From: an uncultured Clostridia bacterium
GTDB taxonomy: Bacteria > Bacillota > Clostridia > Christensenellales > Aristaeellaceae
Assembly (NCBI GenBank): GCA_934631025.1
Contig: CAKTXR010000036.1
Span: 1 to 26,330 of the forward strand
Reading direction: 5' to 3'
DNA: 26,330 nucleotides
Part shown: piece by piece, positions 14,881 to 22,483 of the stretch
How the letters are laid out: every line of letters starts with the position of its first letter
Position numbering within the stretch: the stretch's first letter is position 1
Made by a program: the position numbers and the translations under genes
The notes under the pieces: model-generated
Databases searched by the model: none
What the model was told of the DNA's origin: nothing
Seen by the model: only the letters and a program-made list of their open reading frames with translations

Positions 14881-16128
14881 ATGGTCAAGGTCAACATTAT
14901 TTCCGGTTTTCTGGGCGCCGGCAAAACGACGCTGATTAAAAAGCTGCTCGGCGGCGCGATGAAGGACGAGCAGGTCATTCTGCTTGAAAACGAATACGGC
15001 GAGGTCGGCATTGACGGCGGCTTCATGAAAGATTCCGGCATCAAGGTCACTGAAATGAACTCCGGCTGCATCTGCTGCACGCTGGTGGGCGATTTCACCA
15101 AGGCGATCGACGAGCTGATCGAGAAGTATCATCCCGACCGCCTGATCATCGAGCCGTCCGGCGTGGGCAAGCTGAGCGACATCCGTCACGTCGTGGCGCA
15201 GGCCGAAAAGAAGCACGAGCTGGTGCTCTCCGGCTGCGTGACCGTCGTGGACGCGGGCAAATGCAAAATGTACATGAAGAACTTCGGCGAGTTCTTCTGC
15301 GATCAGGTGCGCAGCGCCGAGACCATCATCCTCAGCCGCACGCAGATGACCGGCCAGGACAAGATTGACGCGGACATCGCCATGCTGCGCGAGCAGAATC
15401 CCGCCGCGCGCATCATCACCACGCCGTGGGACGATCTGACCGCCGACGTGATCCTCAAGACCATCGAGTCGCCCGAAGCGCTGATCAACGTGGACGAGAT
15501 CTACGAGGAGCACCATCACGACGACGATGAGGACGAGCACGAGCATCATCACCACCATCACCATGACGGCGGGGAGTGCGACGATCCCGAGTGCGAATGC
15601 CACCATCATCACGACGACGATGATGACGACGACGATCACGACGAGCACGAGCACCACCATCATCACGATCATGACGATGATGATCACGAGTGCTGCTGCG
15701 GCCATCATCACGACGATGACGATGATGACGACGATCACGACGAGCACGAGCACCATCATCATCATGATCACGACGACGATGAGGACGAGCACGAGCATCA
15801 TCACCATCATCATGACCACGAATGCGGCTGCGGCCACCATCATCACCATGCCGACGAGGTGTTTGAGAACATCGGCGTGGAGACGAGCCACAAGTTTGAA
15901 GAGACGGCGTTGCGCGAGATGCTCAAGAAGCTCAGCAATTCGGGCATTTACGGCGACATTCTGCGCGCCAAGGGCATACTGCCCACGCCCGACGGCACCT
16001 GGCTGCACTTCGACTATACGCCCGGCGAATGGGAGATCCGCCACGGCAGCGCGGACTACACCGGCCGCCTGTGCGTGATCGGCTGCCACATCAACGAGGA
16101 CAAGCTGCGCGAGCTGTTCGGCGTGTAA
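14881..16128 (+). CDS. CobW/G3E-family GTPase with very long His/Asp/Glu metal-binding tract
   Basis: 415 residues. The N-terminal G domain has the Walker A GFLGAGKTT (9-17), the ENEYGEVGID switch region, and the family's metal motif SGCICCTL with C63-x-C65-C66. Residues about 211-323 form a tract dominated by His, Asp and Glu, with Cys clusters ECDDPECEC, HECCCGHH and HECGCGHH; it contains a near-exact internal duplication (DDDDDDDDHDEHEHHHHHD twice). The last 90 or so residues are a CobW C-terminal domain (ILPTPDGTWLHFDYTPGEWE). Family members are metal chaperones or insertases, often for zinc and under Zur control; here zinc, nickel or cobalt are all possible. AAGGAGATCC precedes the ATG; the longer frame from 14851 has no such site. 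It is followed after 12 bp by a second GTPase gene, so the two form an operon. Confidence 0.9.
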   Translation: MVKVNIISGFLGAGKTTLIKKLLGGAMKDEQVILLENEYGEVGIDGGFMKDSGIKVTEMNSGCICCTLVGDFTKAIDELIEKYHPDRLIIEPSGVGKLSDIRHVVAQAEKKHELVLSGCVTVVDAGKCKMYMKNFGEFFCDQVRSAETIILSRTQMTGQDKIDADIAMLREQNPAARIITTPWDDLTADVILKTIESPEALINVDEIYEEHHHDDDEDEHEHHHHHHHDGGECDDPECECHHHHDDDDDDDDHDEHEHHHHHDHDDDDHECCCGHHHDDDDDDDDHDEHEHHHHHDHDDDEDEHEHHHHHHDHECGCGHHHHHADEVFENIGVETSHKFEETALREMLKKLSNSGIYGDILRAKGILPTPDGTWLHFDYTPGEWEIRHGSADYTGRLCVIGCHINEDKLRELFGV

Positions 16129-16140
16129 AGGGGATTGCTT

Positions 16141-17094
16141 ATGGCTATGGAACCCGTACCGATTTATATTGTGACCGGCTTCCTCGAGAGCGGAAAGACC
16201 ACCATGGTCAAGGAAATGCTGACCGACGAATACTTCACCGGCGGCGAGCGCACCGTGCTCATGGTGTGCGAGGACGGCGAGGAGGAATACGGCGAGGAGC
16301 TGCTGAAGAACGCCAACACGGTCAAGATCGACGTTGAGGACATCGAGTCGATCGAAAACGGCCTGATGAACGAGCTGGAGAAGCAGTACAAGCCCGAGCG
16401 CGTGATCATTGAGTTCAACAGCGTGTGGACGCTGGCGCGGCTGTTCAATTCGCCCAAGCCGGAGAAATGGCAGCTGGCGCAGCTGGTGTGCATGGTCGAT
16501 TCGACGACGTTTGAATTGTACATCACCAATATGCGCGCCGTGATGAGCGACGGCCTTCAGAAATCCGACGTGGTGATCTTCAACCGCTGCACGGAGGAGA
16601 CGCCCAAGAGCAAATACCGCCGCATGGTCAAGGCGATGAACAACAGCTGCGACGTGATTTTCGACAACGTGGACGGCACGAGCGACGACGGCGTGGCCGA
16701 CGAGGATCTGCCCTACGACATGAAGGCGGACGTGATCCGCGTGAAGGACGAGGACTTCGGCGTGTGGTATCTGGACGCGCTGGAGCATCCCGACCGCTAC
16801 GACGGCAAGACGATGCGCGTGACCGGCAAGGCGTACAAGCTCAAGGGCCTGCCGCGGAACTGCTATGTGTTCGGGCGCGAGGCGATGACCTGCTGCGCGA
16901 ACGACATCGGCGGCATAGGCTTTGTGTGCCAGTATACCGGCGCGGCCCCGGCGGAGAATCAGTGGCTGGACGTGACGTTCAAGGCCGAGAAGGGCCACAG
17001 CATCATCCACGACCGCGACGCGATCATACTGGTGCAGCAGAAGGTGACCGCGGGCAAGGCGCCGGCGGAAGAGCTGGTGTACTTTAACCGTTGA
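16141..17094 (+). CDS. CobW-type GTPase fused to a YcgQ/DUF1980-like domain
   Basis: 317 residues. The first 190 or so are a second G3E GTPase: VTGFLESGKTT (Walker A, 13-21), VIIEFNSVW, LVCMVDSTTFE and a guanine-specificity-like VIFNRCTEE. It lacks the C-x-C-C metal motif seen in its upstream partner. From about residue 197 a different domain follows: DEDFGVWYLDALEHPDRYDG, VTGKAYK and FGREAMTCCANDIGGIGFVCQY (Cys251-Cys252). I recognise this as like the C-terminal half of YcgQ/TIGR03943 (DUF1980) proteins, which in Bacillus subtilis belong to the zinc-responsive ycgQ-ycgR group. The fusion places a GTPase and a likely metal-handling OB-type domain in one chain. AAAGGGG precedes the ATG at 16141. 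It presumably works with the His-rich GTPase encoded just upstream. Confidence 0.85.
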   Translation: MAMEPVPIYIVTGFLESGKTTMVKEMLTDEYFTGGERTVLMVCEDGEEEYGEELLKNANTVKIDVEDIESIENGLMNELEKQYKPERVIIEFNSVWTLARLFNSPKPEKWQLAQLVCMVDSTTFELYITNMRAVMSDGLQKSDVVIFNRCTEETPKSKYRRMVKAMNNSCDVIFDNVDGTSDDGVADEDLPYDMKADVIRVKDEDFGVWYLDALEHPDRYDGKTMRVTGKAYKLKGLPRNCYVFGREAMTCCANDIGGIGFVCQYTGAAPAENQWLDVTFKAEKGHSIIHDRDAIILVQQKVTAGKAPAEELVYFNR

Positions 17095-17255
17095 CGCGGC
17101 GCATCTGCACAGACATAATTCCGCCGCAGCGTGAAGAGAGTCCAGAGAGTCGAAGACTCTTTGGCGCAGTCTGGGGGCGGCCGCAGTGCGGCTTCCACAT
17201 TTCAGCCCCAGCGTACTCCCCGCGGTATCATAGCGAACCATAAATCTATAGCAAG
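17095..17255. other. Short gap with a degraded structured-repeat fragment
   Basis: No gene seen. GGCCGCAGTGCGGCTTCCACATTTC (about 17177-17201) resembles the palindrome-plus-box found in the repeat arrays behind hom and the AraC-type gene, but HP1 and a full HP2 are missing. Confidence 0.5.
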
Positions 17256-17286
17256 AGGAACGCCAATGCAAAATGGCGTTCCTTTT
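17256..17286. terminator. Intrinsic terminator after the GTPase operon
   Basis: A perfect 10-bp stem AGGAACGCCA/TGGCGTTCCT (17256-17265 with 17274-17283) with an 8-nt loop is followed by TTT and preceded by an A-rich stretch. It lies about 160 nt after the second GTPase stop. Confidence 0.75.
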
Positions 17287-17690
17287 CGTATAAGCGAACT
17301 CCGGTCGTGCTCCCGTCGGGATCGCCATTAAGAAACGCGCAATCCTAAAGTGAACCCGACAAGGCCGATAACCGTACGGCATCCGAGAACGCTCTAATGG
17401 CGATCTCGACCCGGCGGAACAGGAACGCAAGATACCGCAAGCCGTCTCTTTTTCCTCAAGGAGGAAAAAGACAGGCGTGAGCCGAGGCAAAACGCCGCGA
17501 CAGGAACGCAAAGCCGCGCAGAACAGCCCCCGCGCGCACAAACGCCTGTGCCGGAGCTATAACCGGCCAAACGCAGCCTTTCGCCGGCGCACAATTCACT
17601 GACATATGAAAAAATGCCAAGGCGTCGCCGCGACAGCGCGGGATAACGCCTGTATGCGGTGGGGGAGAGTGGGACACGATCGACATAAAA
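17287..17690. other. Anonymous stretch with a strong hairpin
   Basis: No convincing gene. It has a perfect 10-bp hairpin CTTTTTCCTC-AAG-GAGGAAAAAG (17448-17470) and a repeated ACAGGAACGCAA (near 17419 and 17500). Open frames crossing it have no ribosome binding site or known fold. It could be a decayed gene or contain an untranslated RNA; neither is shown. Confidence 0.4.
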
Positions 17691-18015
17691 GCATCCCGCC
17701 CGAATCACAGAGACTCGGACGGGAAGCTGCACTAAATCGCCTTAACGGATTGTACGACGGACAAACGAAACCCCCGTCCGGCTTTGATAAGCGGAGGCCG
17801 CACTGCGGCTGGCCGGACGGGGTGGGCTGTACATCGAGATTATCTATGGGCACGAACCATTGCTGCCTTGTATCTGCCGGTACTTCCGGACAAACGAAAG
17901 ACCTGCCCGACTCTGATTTATGGTCGGGCAGGTCGTGCTGTACATAGAGGTTATCTATATGCACAAGCTATTGTTGCCTTGCGGCGCAGCCAGGCGGCTG
18001 TCGGCACGGCCGACC
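17691..18015 (-). repeat. Structured 3'-end repeat array of the solute-binding-protein gene, copies I and H
   Basis: In gene sense: stop TAA, one base, GTCGGC-CGT-GCCGAC (18000-18014), AGCCGCCTGGCTGCGCCGCAAGG in place of the usual box, a variant linker with GATAACC...TGTACAGC, and HP1 copy I (17900-17911 with 17923-17934, GACCTGCCCGAC, perfect). A second unit, 129 bp further out, has HP1 copy H (17772-17782 with 17812-17822) whose loop is enlarged to 29 nt by a nested GCCGC/GCGGC hairpin. A third, very diverged stem with an 11-nt loop occurs at 17695-17723. HP2 is absent in these units. Confidence 0.78.
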
Positions 18016-19704
18016 TTACTTGGCGGCGTACTGGCGCTGATAGGCGGCGTCGGCGATCTCGAGGATCTTGTCCAGATTGAAGCTGCTCTTCAGGTTGTCG
18101 ATGAACTTCTGAGAATCGCTGAGATCGGACTCTTCGCCGATGATGTAGTTGGTGCGCTGCTGGTTGACGTAGGTGCGGATGGTGGACAGAGACTCGGAGA
18201 TCTCCTCCAGCTCCTCGTCGGTGTAGGACAGGTTGGGAACGTACACGTCCATGCCGGGCTTGCACAGCTGATACACGCCGGAGGCGGTCTCCTGACGGAC
18301 GGTGCAGTTGTTCTCGGCGTTCATGGTCGTGCCGTCGGCCGCCTTGGAAACGTAAGCGCCTTCGCACTCAACCGTGCCGGAGAAGTAGGGCATCTGATCG
18401 TACCAGTTGATCTTCTGGACAGTGCCGAAGATGTCGTTGTAGAAGACGTACTTGGGCTCATAACCCATGGAGCCGTAGCGGGCAGCCAGCTCGGCGCCGG
18501 GGTTGGCAGCGAGGTATTCCTCGGCAGTCTGCCAGTTCTCGTTCTCAACGCCGAAGCGGCCCAGCAGGAAGAACTCCTCGGTGAACTGCATGTCGCCGAC
18601 GCGGAAGCACAGCTCGGGGTTCTCGGCATAGGTGGTCACATGCCACTGGCCGTTAGTCGCGGACTGCGCATAAGCGGTGTACTTCACGCCCTCGGGGCCG
18701 GTCAGGGGATCGATGCAGAAGTAGCGCAGACGATAGGGATCATTGGCGGCGCCCATGAAGGCCAGAGAGGAGTTGGTCATGCAGCCAACCACGTCCTCGT
18801 CGGTGCCGGCCACGGCCAGCAGGTCGGTGTTGGAGTAGGTGAAGGATTCCTTGGCGAGCAGGCCCTCGTCGCAGAGCTTCTTCAGGTACTCAACCGCGTT
18901 GAACCACTCGTCCTGAATGTAGGACACGGAGACGTGGCCGTCCTTGAGCAGGAACATGTCGCCGTCGCCCTCGAACACGAACGCGTTGGTCAGATACTTG
19001 GTGGCGGTGCCGCCCCAGCCGGTGGAGGTGATGAAGGGGATCTCGTCGGTGGCGTCGCCGTTGCCGTTCGCATCCTTCTCCTTGAAGGCCTTCAGCATCT
19101 CATAGAACTCATCGGTGGTGGTGGGGACGGACAGGCCCAGGTTCTCCAGCCAGGCCTCGTTGACCCACATCTTGTACTTGGTCTCGTTGGACGGGGAGGT
19201 CTGGATCTTCGGGATGGCGTAGATGGAGCCGTCCGCGTTGGTGATGTTGGTCAGCAGGTTCCAATCCGGATACTCGGCGACGGCCTTGTCCACGTTGACC
19301 GCCAGACCCTGCTCATAGTAGGGCTGCACGTTCAGCAGAGCGCCCGCATCGCCATAGGACTTCGCGACGGCGTTGCTCAGGCTGCCAACGTACACGTCCG
19401 GCAGCTTCTCGCCGGTGGAAACCATGATGTTCAGCTTATCGTCGGAATCAACGGCCGGCAGATAGGTGAACTCGAGGTTGACATTGGCGCGCTCTTCGAT
19501 GGTCTTGGTGTAAACGTTGTCCTTGTGATCCTCAACGTAATCGCTGGGCTTGATCAGGACGGTGATGGTGGCCGGCTCGGAGCCAGTCCAGATGGGGTAC
19601 TCGCCGGCGGCGCTCAGGTTATTGTCCTCAGCACCGGCGAAGCCGATCGACGAGACGATCAGGGCGATCGCCAGCGCCAGAACCAGGAGCTTCTTGGTCT
19701 TCAT
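18016..19704 (-). CDS. Extracellular solute-binding protein of a sugar ABC transporter
   Basis: 562 residues, in the size range of the LipO/YtcQ-type binding proteins that pair with LplB/YtcP permeases for oligosaccharide uptake. The signal peptide MKTKKLLVLALAIALIVSSIGFAGAED ends in an AxA site; no lipobox cysteine is present, unlike most such proteins of Gram-positive bacteria. The mature part shows ITVLIKPSDY, NIMVSTGEKLPDVYVG, the DEIPFITSTGWGG region and many aromatic residues (NPELCFRVGDMQF, NDIFGTVQKINWYDQM) typical for sugar-binding lobes. AAAGGAGG precedes the ATG by 11 bases. It lies 592 bp downstream of the second permease gene on the same strand, separated by structured and tandem repeats, and is probably still part of that transport system. 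Confidence 0.88.
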   Translation of the reverse strand: MKTKKLLVLALAIALIVSSIGFAGAEDNNLSAAGEYPIWTGSEPATITVLIKPSDYVEDHKDNVYTKTIEERANVNLEFTYLPAVDSDDKLNIMVSTGEKLPDVYVGSLSNAVAKSYGDAGALLNVQPYYEQGLAVNVDKAVAEYPDWNLLTNITNADGSIYAIPKIQTSPSNETKYKMWVNEAWLENLGLSVPTTTDEFYEMLKAFKEKDANGNGDATDEIPFITSTGWGGTATKYLTNAFVFEGDGDMFLLKDGHVSVSYIQDEWFNAVEYLKKLCDEGLLAKESFTYSNTDLLAVAGTDEDVVGCMTNSSLAFMGAANDPYRLRYFCIDPLTGPEGVKYTAYAQSATNGQWHVTTYAENPELCFRVGDMQFTEEFFLLGRFGVENENWQTAEEYLAANPGAELAARYGSMGYEPKYVFYNDIFGTVQKINWYDQMPYFSGTVECEGAYVSKAADGTTMNAENNCTVRQETASGVYQLCKPGMDVYVPNLSYTDEELEEISESLSTIRTYVNQQRTNYIIGEESDLSDSQKFIDNLKSSFNLDKILEIADAAYQRQYAAK

Positions 19705-19737
19705 AGGTGGGGTTCCTCCTTTATAATATGTATTTAC

Positions 19738-19752
19738 AGCGCACGGTGCGCT
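19738..19752. promoter_or_regulatory. Perfect palindrome just upstream of the solute-binding-protein start
   Basis: AGCGCAC-G-GTGCGCT, 7-bp perfect arms about one nucleotide apart, lies 34 bp before the start codon. It could be an operator or a 5'-UTR hairpin; nothing decides between them. Confidence 0.4.
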
Positions 19753-19762
19753 ATAAACCTGG

Positions 19763-20060
19763 GGGATTCCGCTCCTGCGGGAGCGGCCAAAGGGCTTTCC
19801 GATCGCCCTTTGGAATCCTTCGGGGGTATTTAACCAGTGCGCGAAGGTCAAAACGCGTGGGATTCCGCTCCTGCGGAAGTGGCCAAAGGGCTTTCCGGTC
19901 GCCCTTTGGAAACCTTCGGGGGTATTTACACAACACGCGAAGGCTTAAAACGTGAGGGGATCATTCCTGCGAGGGGCAAAGGGTCATGACGCTAGCCGCC
20001 CTTTGGAAATCTCGGGATACAGTGCTTGAAAACTCAATCTTGGAGATTTCACTTCTGCGG
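19763..20060. repeat. Tandem 96-98-bp repeat of two hairpins, two good and one to two decayed copies
   Basis: Units begin near 19763, 19859 and 19957. Each of the first two has GCTCCTGCGG(G/A)AG(C/T)GG followed by CCAAAGGGC-N9-GCCCTTTGG (19787-19813 and 19883-19909, perfect 9-bp stems) and CCTTCGGGGGTATTTA. The third keeps CATTCCTGCG and CCCTTTGGAAA; a fourth trace is near 20042. The block fills the leader of the solute-binding-protein gene. Near-identical hairpin stems with changing spacer bases suggest the paired regions are what matters. Confidence 0.75.
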
Positions 20061-20139
20061 GAATGGAATACGGAAGATGGGGGAATGCCTGTATCGGAGC
20101 GACTGTCCGCAAGCGCCTGCATGAACGCGGTCACTCGGG

Positions 20140-20296
20140 TAGGCGGTAGACTTGACCGGCTCCAATTTATGGCCGGGCAAGTCGTGCGACCGCACAATCC
20201 ATCCAACTCATGCCAACGTCCAGACTCGAGCCGCCCCCAAGCGGCGCGGAGTCGGATTATAGCGCGCGAAGCGGAGTGGCCGGCGGCACTGCCGCC
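20140..20296 (-). repeat. Structured 3'-end repeat, copy J, inside the ABC transporter cluster
   Basis: In gene sense the stop of the second permease gene is directly followed by GGCGGC-AGT-GCCGCC (20282-20296), then CCACTCCGCTTCGCGCGC, HP2 (20223-20253), linker, HP1 (20149-20160 with 20172-20183, one internal mismatch) and CCGCCTACCCGAG. It is the simplest complete single copy in the window. Confidence 0.88.
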
Positions 20297-21217
20297 TCAG
20301 CCCTTCACAGCGCCCAGCATGACGCCCTTGAGGAAGTACTTCTTGACGAAGGGGTAGATGATCAGGACGGGGACGGAGGAGACGATGATCAGCGAGTACT
20401 TGAGCAGATCCTGCAGGGCCTGGTTGTTGAGCAGGGTTTCCTCGTTGACGCTCGCCGCCGCGTCGGCCGAGAAGGTGTTGTTGATCAGGATGGCGCGCAG
20501 GGTGATCTGAAGGGGCATCTTCTCGTTGTCGCTCAGATAGAGGAACGCGGTGAAATAGTCGTTCCAGTGCGCGACCGCATAGTACAGACCCAGCACGGAG
20601 ATGACCGTCTTGGACAGCGGCAGCACGATGCTGAAGAAATAGCGGATATCCGAGCAGCCGTCGATCTTGGCGGCCTCCTCCAGATCGGAGGGGATGTTCT
20701 GGATGAACGTGCGGGCGATGATCATGTTGTAGACGCTGATCGCGCCGGGGATGATCATGGCCCAGATGGTGTTCATCATGTGCAGGTTGCGGATGAGGAT
20801 GTAGTTCGGGATGGTGCCGCCGCCGAAGAGCATGGTGAACATGAACAGCGCGACGACCGGCCCCTTGAAGGGCAGATCCTTGCGGGCGAGGGGATAGGCG
20901 CACATCAGCGTCATCGCCAGGTTGACCGCCGTGCCGGTGATGGTGTACAGGAAGGTGTTGGCATAGGAGCGCCAGATGCCCTTGTACTGGAACACCGCCT
21001 TGTAGCCCTCGGTGGTGAAGTTGACCGGCCAGAAGAGCACCTTGCCCTGATTGACCGTCTTGGCATCCGAGAAGGAGGAGGCGACCACGTTCAGAAGGGG
21101 CAGCAGGATCGCCATGAAGAAGAGAAACAGGCAGACATTGACGATGCCGTAGTAGATTTTGTCGCTGCGGGGCACGTTGATGCTGTTCTTGCGGCTCAGC
21201 TTTTTCGTTGCGTCCAT
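20297..21217 (-). CDS. Sugar ABC transporter permease, LplC/YtcP type
   Basis: 306 residues, an inner-membrane permease of the MalG/LplC family with about six membrane helices, the first at about 22-45 (YGIVNVCLFLFFMAILLPLL). The binding-protein-dependent transport loop is EEAAKIDGCSDIRYFFSIVLPL at about 180-200, which docks to the ATPase. The N-terminus and the extracellular FSDAKTVNQGKVLFWPVNFT segment match the LplC/YtcP subgroup. AAAGGAG precedes the ATG; the gene starts 19 bp after the upstream permease stop, so the two are co-transcribed. No ATPase gene is present; such systems usually share an MsmX-type ATPase encoded elsewhere. Confidence 0.93.
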   Translation of the reverse strand: MDATKKLSRKNSINVPRSDKIYYGIVNVCLFLFFMAILLPLLNVVASSFSDAKTVNQGKVLFWPVNFTTEGYKAVFQYKGIWRSYANTFLYTITGTAVNLAMTLMCAYPLARKDLPFKGPVVALFMFTMLFGGGTIPNYILIRNLHMMNTIWAMIIPGAISVYNMIIARTFIQNIPSDLEEAAKIDGCSDIRYFFSIVLPLSKTVISVLGLYYAVAHWNDYFTAFLYLSDNEKMPLQITLRAILINNTFSADAAASVNEETLLNNQALQDLLKYSLIIVSSVPVLIIYPFVKKYFLKGVMLGAVKG

Positions 21218-21235
21218 AATCGTGTTTCTCCTTTC

Positions 21236-22183
21236 TTACCAGAGTCCGCTGCCGTTGATGCGGTTGGAGACGCCGTTCACCAGCGAGATCATGACCAGAT
21301 TGACCACAGAGTTGAACAGGCCGATGGCCGTGGAATACGAGAAGTTCGCGCCGCCCTGCGCGGTCAGGCCGACCTTGTAGACGTAGGTCGCGATGACTTC
21401 GCTCGCCGCCAGGTTGGTGTCGTTCTGCATCAGATAGACCTTGTCGAAGCCGATCGACATGATCGAGCCGCAGCGCAGAATCAGCGTGATGGTGATCGTC
21501 GGGATGATCGCGGGCAGGTCGACATGGAGCAGACGCTGCCAGCGGCTCGCGCCGTCGATCGTGGCGGCCTCATGCTGCTGGGGATCGACGTTCGAAAGCG
21601 CCGCCATATAGATGATGGAGCCCCAGCCGGTGCCCTGCCAGACGCCCGACCAGACGTAGAGATTGACGAAGTTCATGTTGCCGCGGAACATGTTCGTCTC
21701 CATCTTGCTGCCGGTGAGCTGATAGAGAATGTTGGAGAACAGGCCGGAGTTTACGTCGAACACGCGCTTGAGGATACCGACCAGCACGACCGCGGAGATG
21801 AAATAGGGCATGTAGGTGACGTTCTCGACCGCCGACTTCCATCTCTTGGAGCGCACCGAGTTGAGCAGCAGCGCGAAGAAGATCGGGAGCGGGAAGCCGA
21901 CCACCATGGAATAGAGCGACAGCTTCAGCGTGTTGCCGACCACGCGGCCGAAGTACACGGAATTGAAGAATTTAATGAAGTTCTTCATGCCGACCCAGTC
22001 GGAACCGGTGATGCCCTTGGCCACCTTGTAGTTCCGGAAGGCGATCTGCGCGCCGTACATCGGCCAGTATTTGAAGATCAGCAGCCAGACCAGCGGCAGG
22101 ATCAGGAAGAGATACATCTGCCAGTTTTCTCTTGCGCGCTTCCAGACGGACTTTTGCAAGACGGGGGTGGGCGTCTTTGCCAT
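21236..22183 (-). CDS. Sugar ABC transporter permease, LplB/YteP type
   Basis: 315 residues, a MalF/LplB-like permease. It has an N-terminal segment KRARENWQMYLFLILPLVWLLIFKYWPMYG (first membrane helix, typical of LplB/YteP), FRNYKVAKGI, and the transport loop EAATIDGASRWQRLLHVDLP at about 215-235. The end ISLVNGVSNRINGSGLW is typical for the subgroup. The ATG at 22183 follows AAGGAGG by 11 bases; upstream frame extension has no start site and reaches the promoter. It is the first gene of the transport operon and is divergent from the AraC-type regulator, which probably controls it. Confidence 0.93.
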   Translation of the reverse strand: MAKTPTPVLQKSVWKRARENWQMYLFLILPLVWLLIFKYWPMYGAQIAFRNYKVAKGITGSDWVGMKNFIKFFNSVYFGRVVGNTLKLSLYSMVVGFPLPIFFALLLNSVRSKRWKSAVENVTYMPYFISAVVLVGILKRVFDVNSGLFSNILYQLTGSKMETNMFRGNMNFVNLYVWSGVWQGTGWGSIIYMAALSNVDPQQHEAATIDGASRWQRLLHVDLPAIIPTITITLILRCGSIMSIGFDKVYLMQNDTNLAASEVIATYVYKVGLTAQGGANFSYSTAIGLFNSVVNLVMISLVNGVSNRINGSGLW

Positions 22184-22258
22184 GAAAATCGATTCCTCCT
22201 TGGGTGAATAAAGGTGAGTGGGGCGCAGCGGATGGCGCCGCGCTCTTTGTTGACTACA

Positions 22259-22287
22259 GTTTAACATACGTTGCGGCTCTGTGTAAA
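22259..22287 (-). promoter_or_regulatory. Promoter of the sugar permease operon
   Basis: Minus-strand TTTACA (22282-22287) and TTAAAC (22259-22264) with a 17-bp spacer; the -10 is weak, as expected for an activator-dependent promoter. Confidence 0.5.
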
Positions 22288-22317
22288 ATGTAAATTCAGG
22301 CTTTCTGACGGTAAAAA

Positions 22318-22395
22318 GCCGCATTTATAGTGATAAAAATCGGAACAGGTTGTAAAATCACGCCGCTATGAGTAACTTTTGCAGACAAATGCGGC
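22318..22395. promoter_or_regulatory. Inverted repeat between the divergent promoters
   Basis: GCCGCATTT (22318-22326) and AAATGCGGC (22387-22395) are perfect 9-bp inverted copies 60 bp apart. They lie upstream of both promoters, the right arm just ahead of the regulator's -35. Two TGTAAAAT copies (about 22282 and 22350) lie nearby. They are candidate binding sites for the AraC-type regulator. Confidence 0.4.
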
Positions 22396-22403
22396 TGATT
22401 TGA

Positions 22404-22432
22404 TTGACCCGATTTGGAAAATCTGATATAAT
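22404..22432 (+). promoter_or_regulatory. Promoter of the AraC-type regulator gene
   Basis: TTGACC (22404-22409) and TATAAT (22427-22432) are spaced by 17 bp. Transcription would start near 22439, which makes the ATG at 22445 too close and favours the ATG at 22484. Confidence 0.75.
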
Positions 22433-22483
22433 TTATCGTATGGAATGTGCGGACAGGGCGAACGGGAAGGGGCGTGTTCGGTT

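Noticed and set aside
14803..17541. 912-codon minus-strand frame over the two GTPase genes
   Set aside because: It reads the complement of the GTPase genes, including a VMMMVLVL run that is simply the antisense of the His/Asp tract, and has no start signals.
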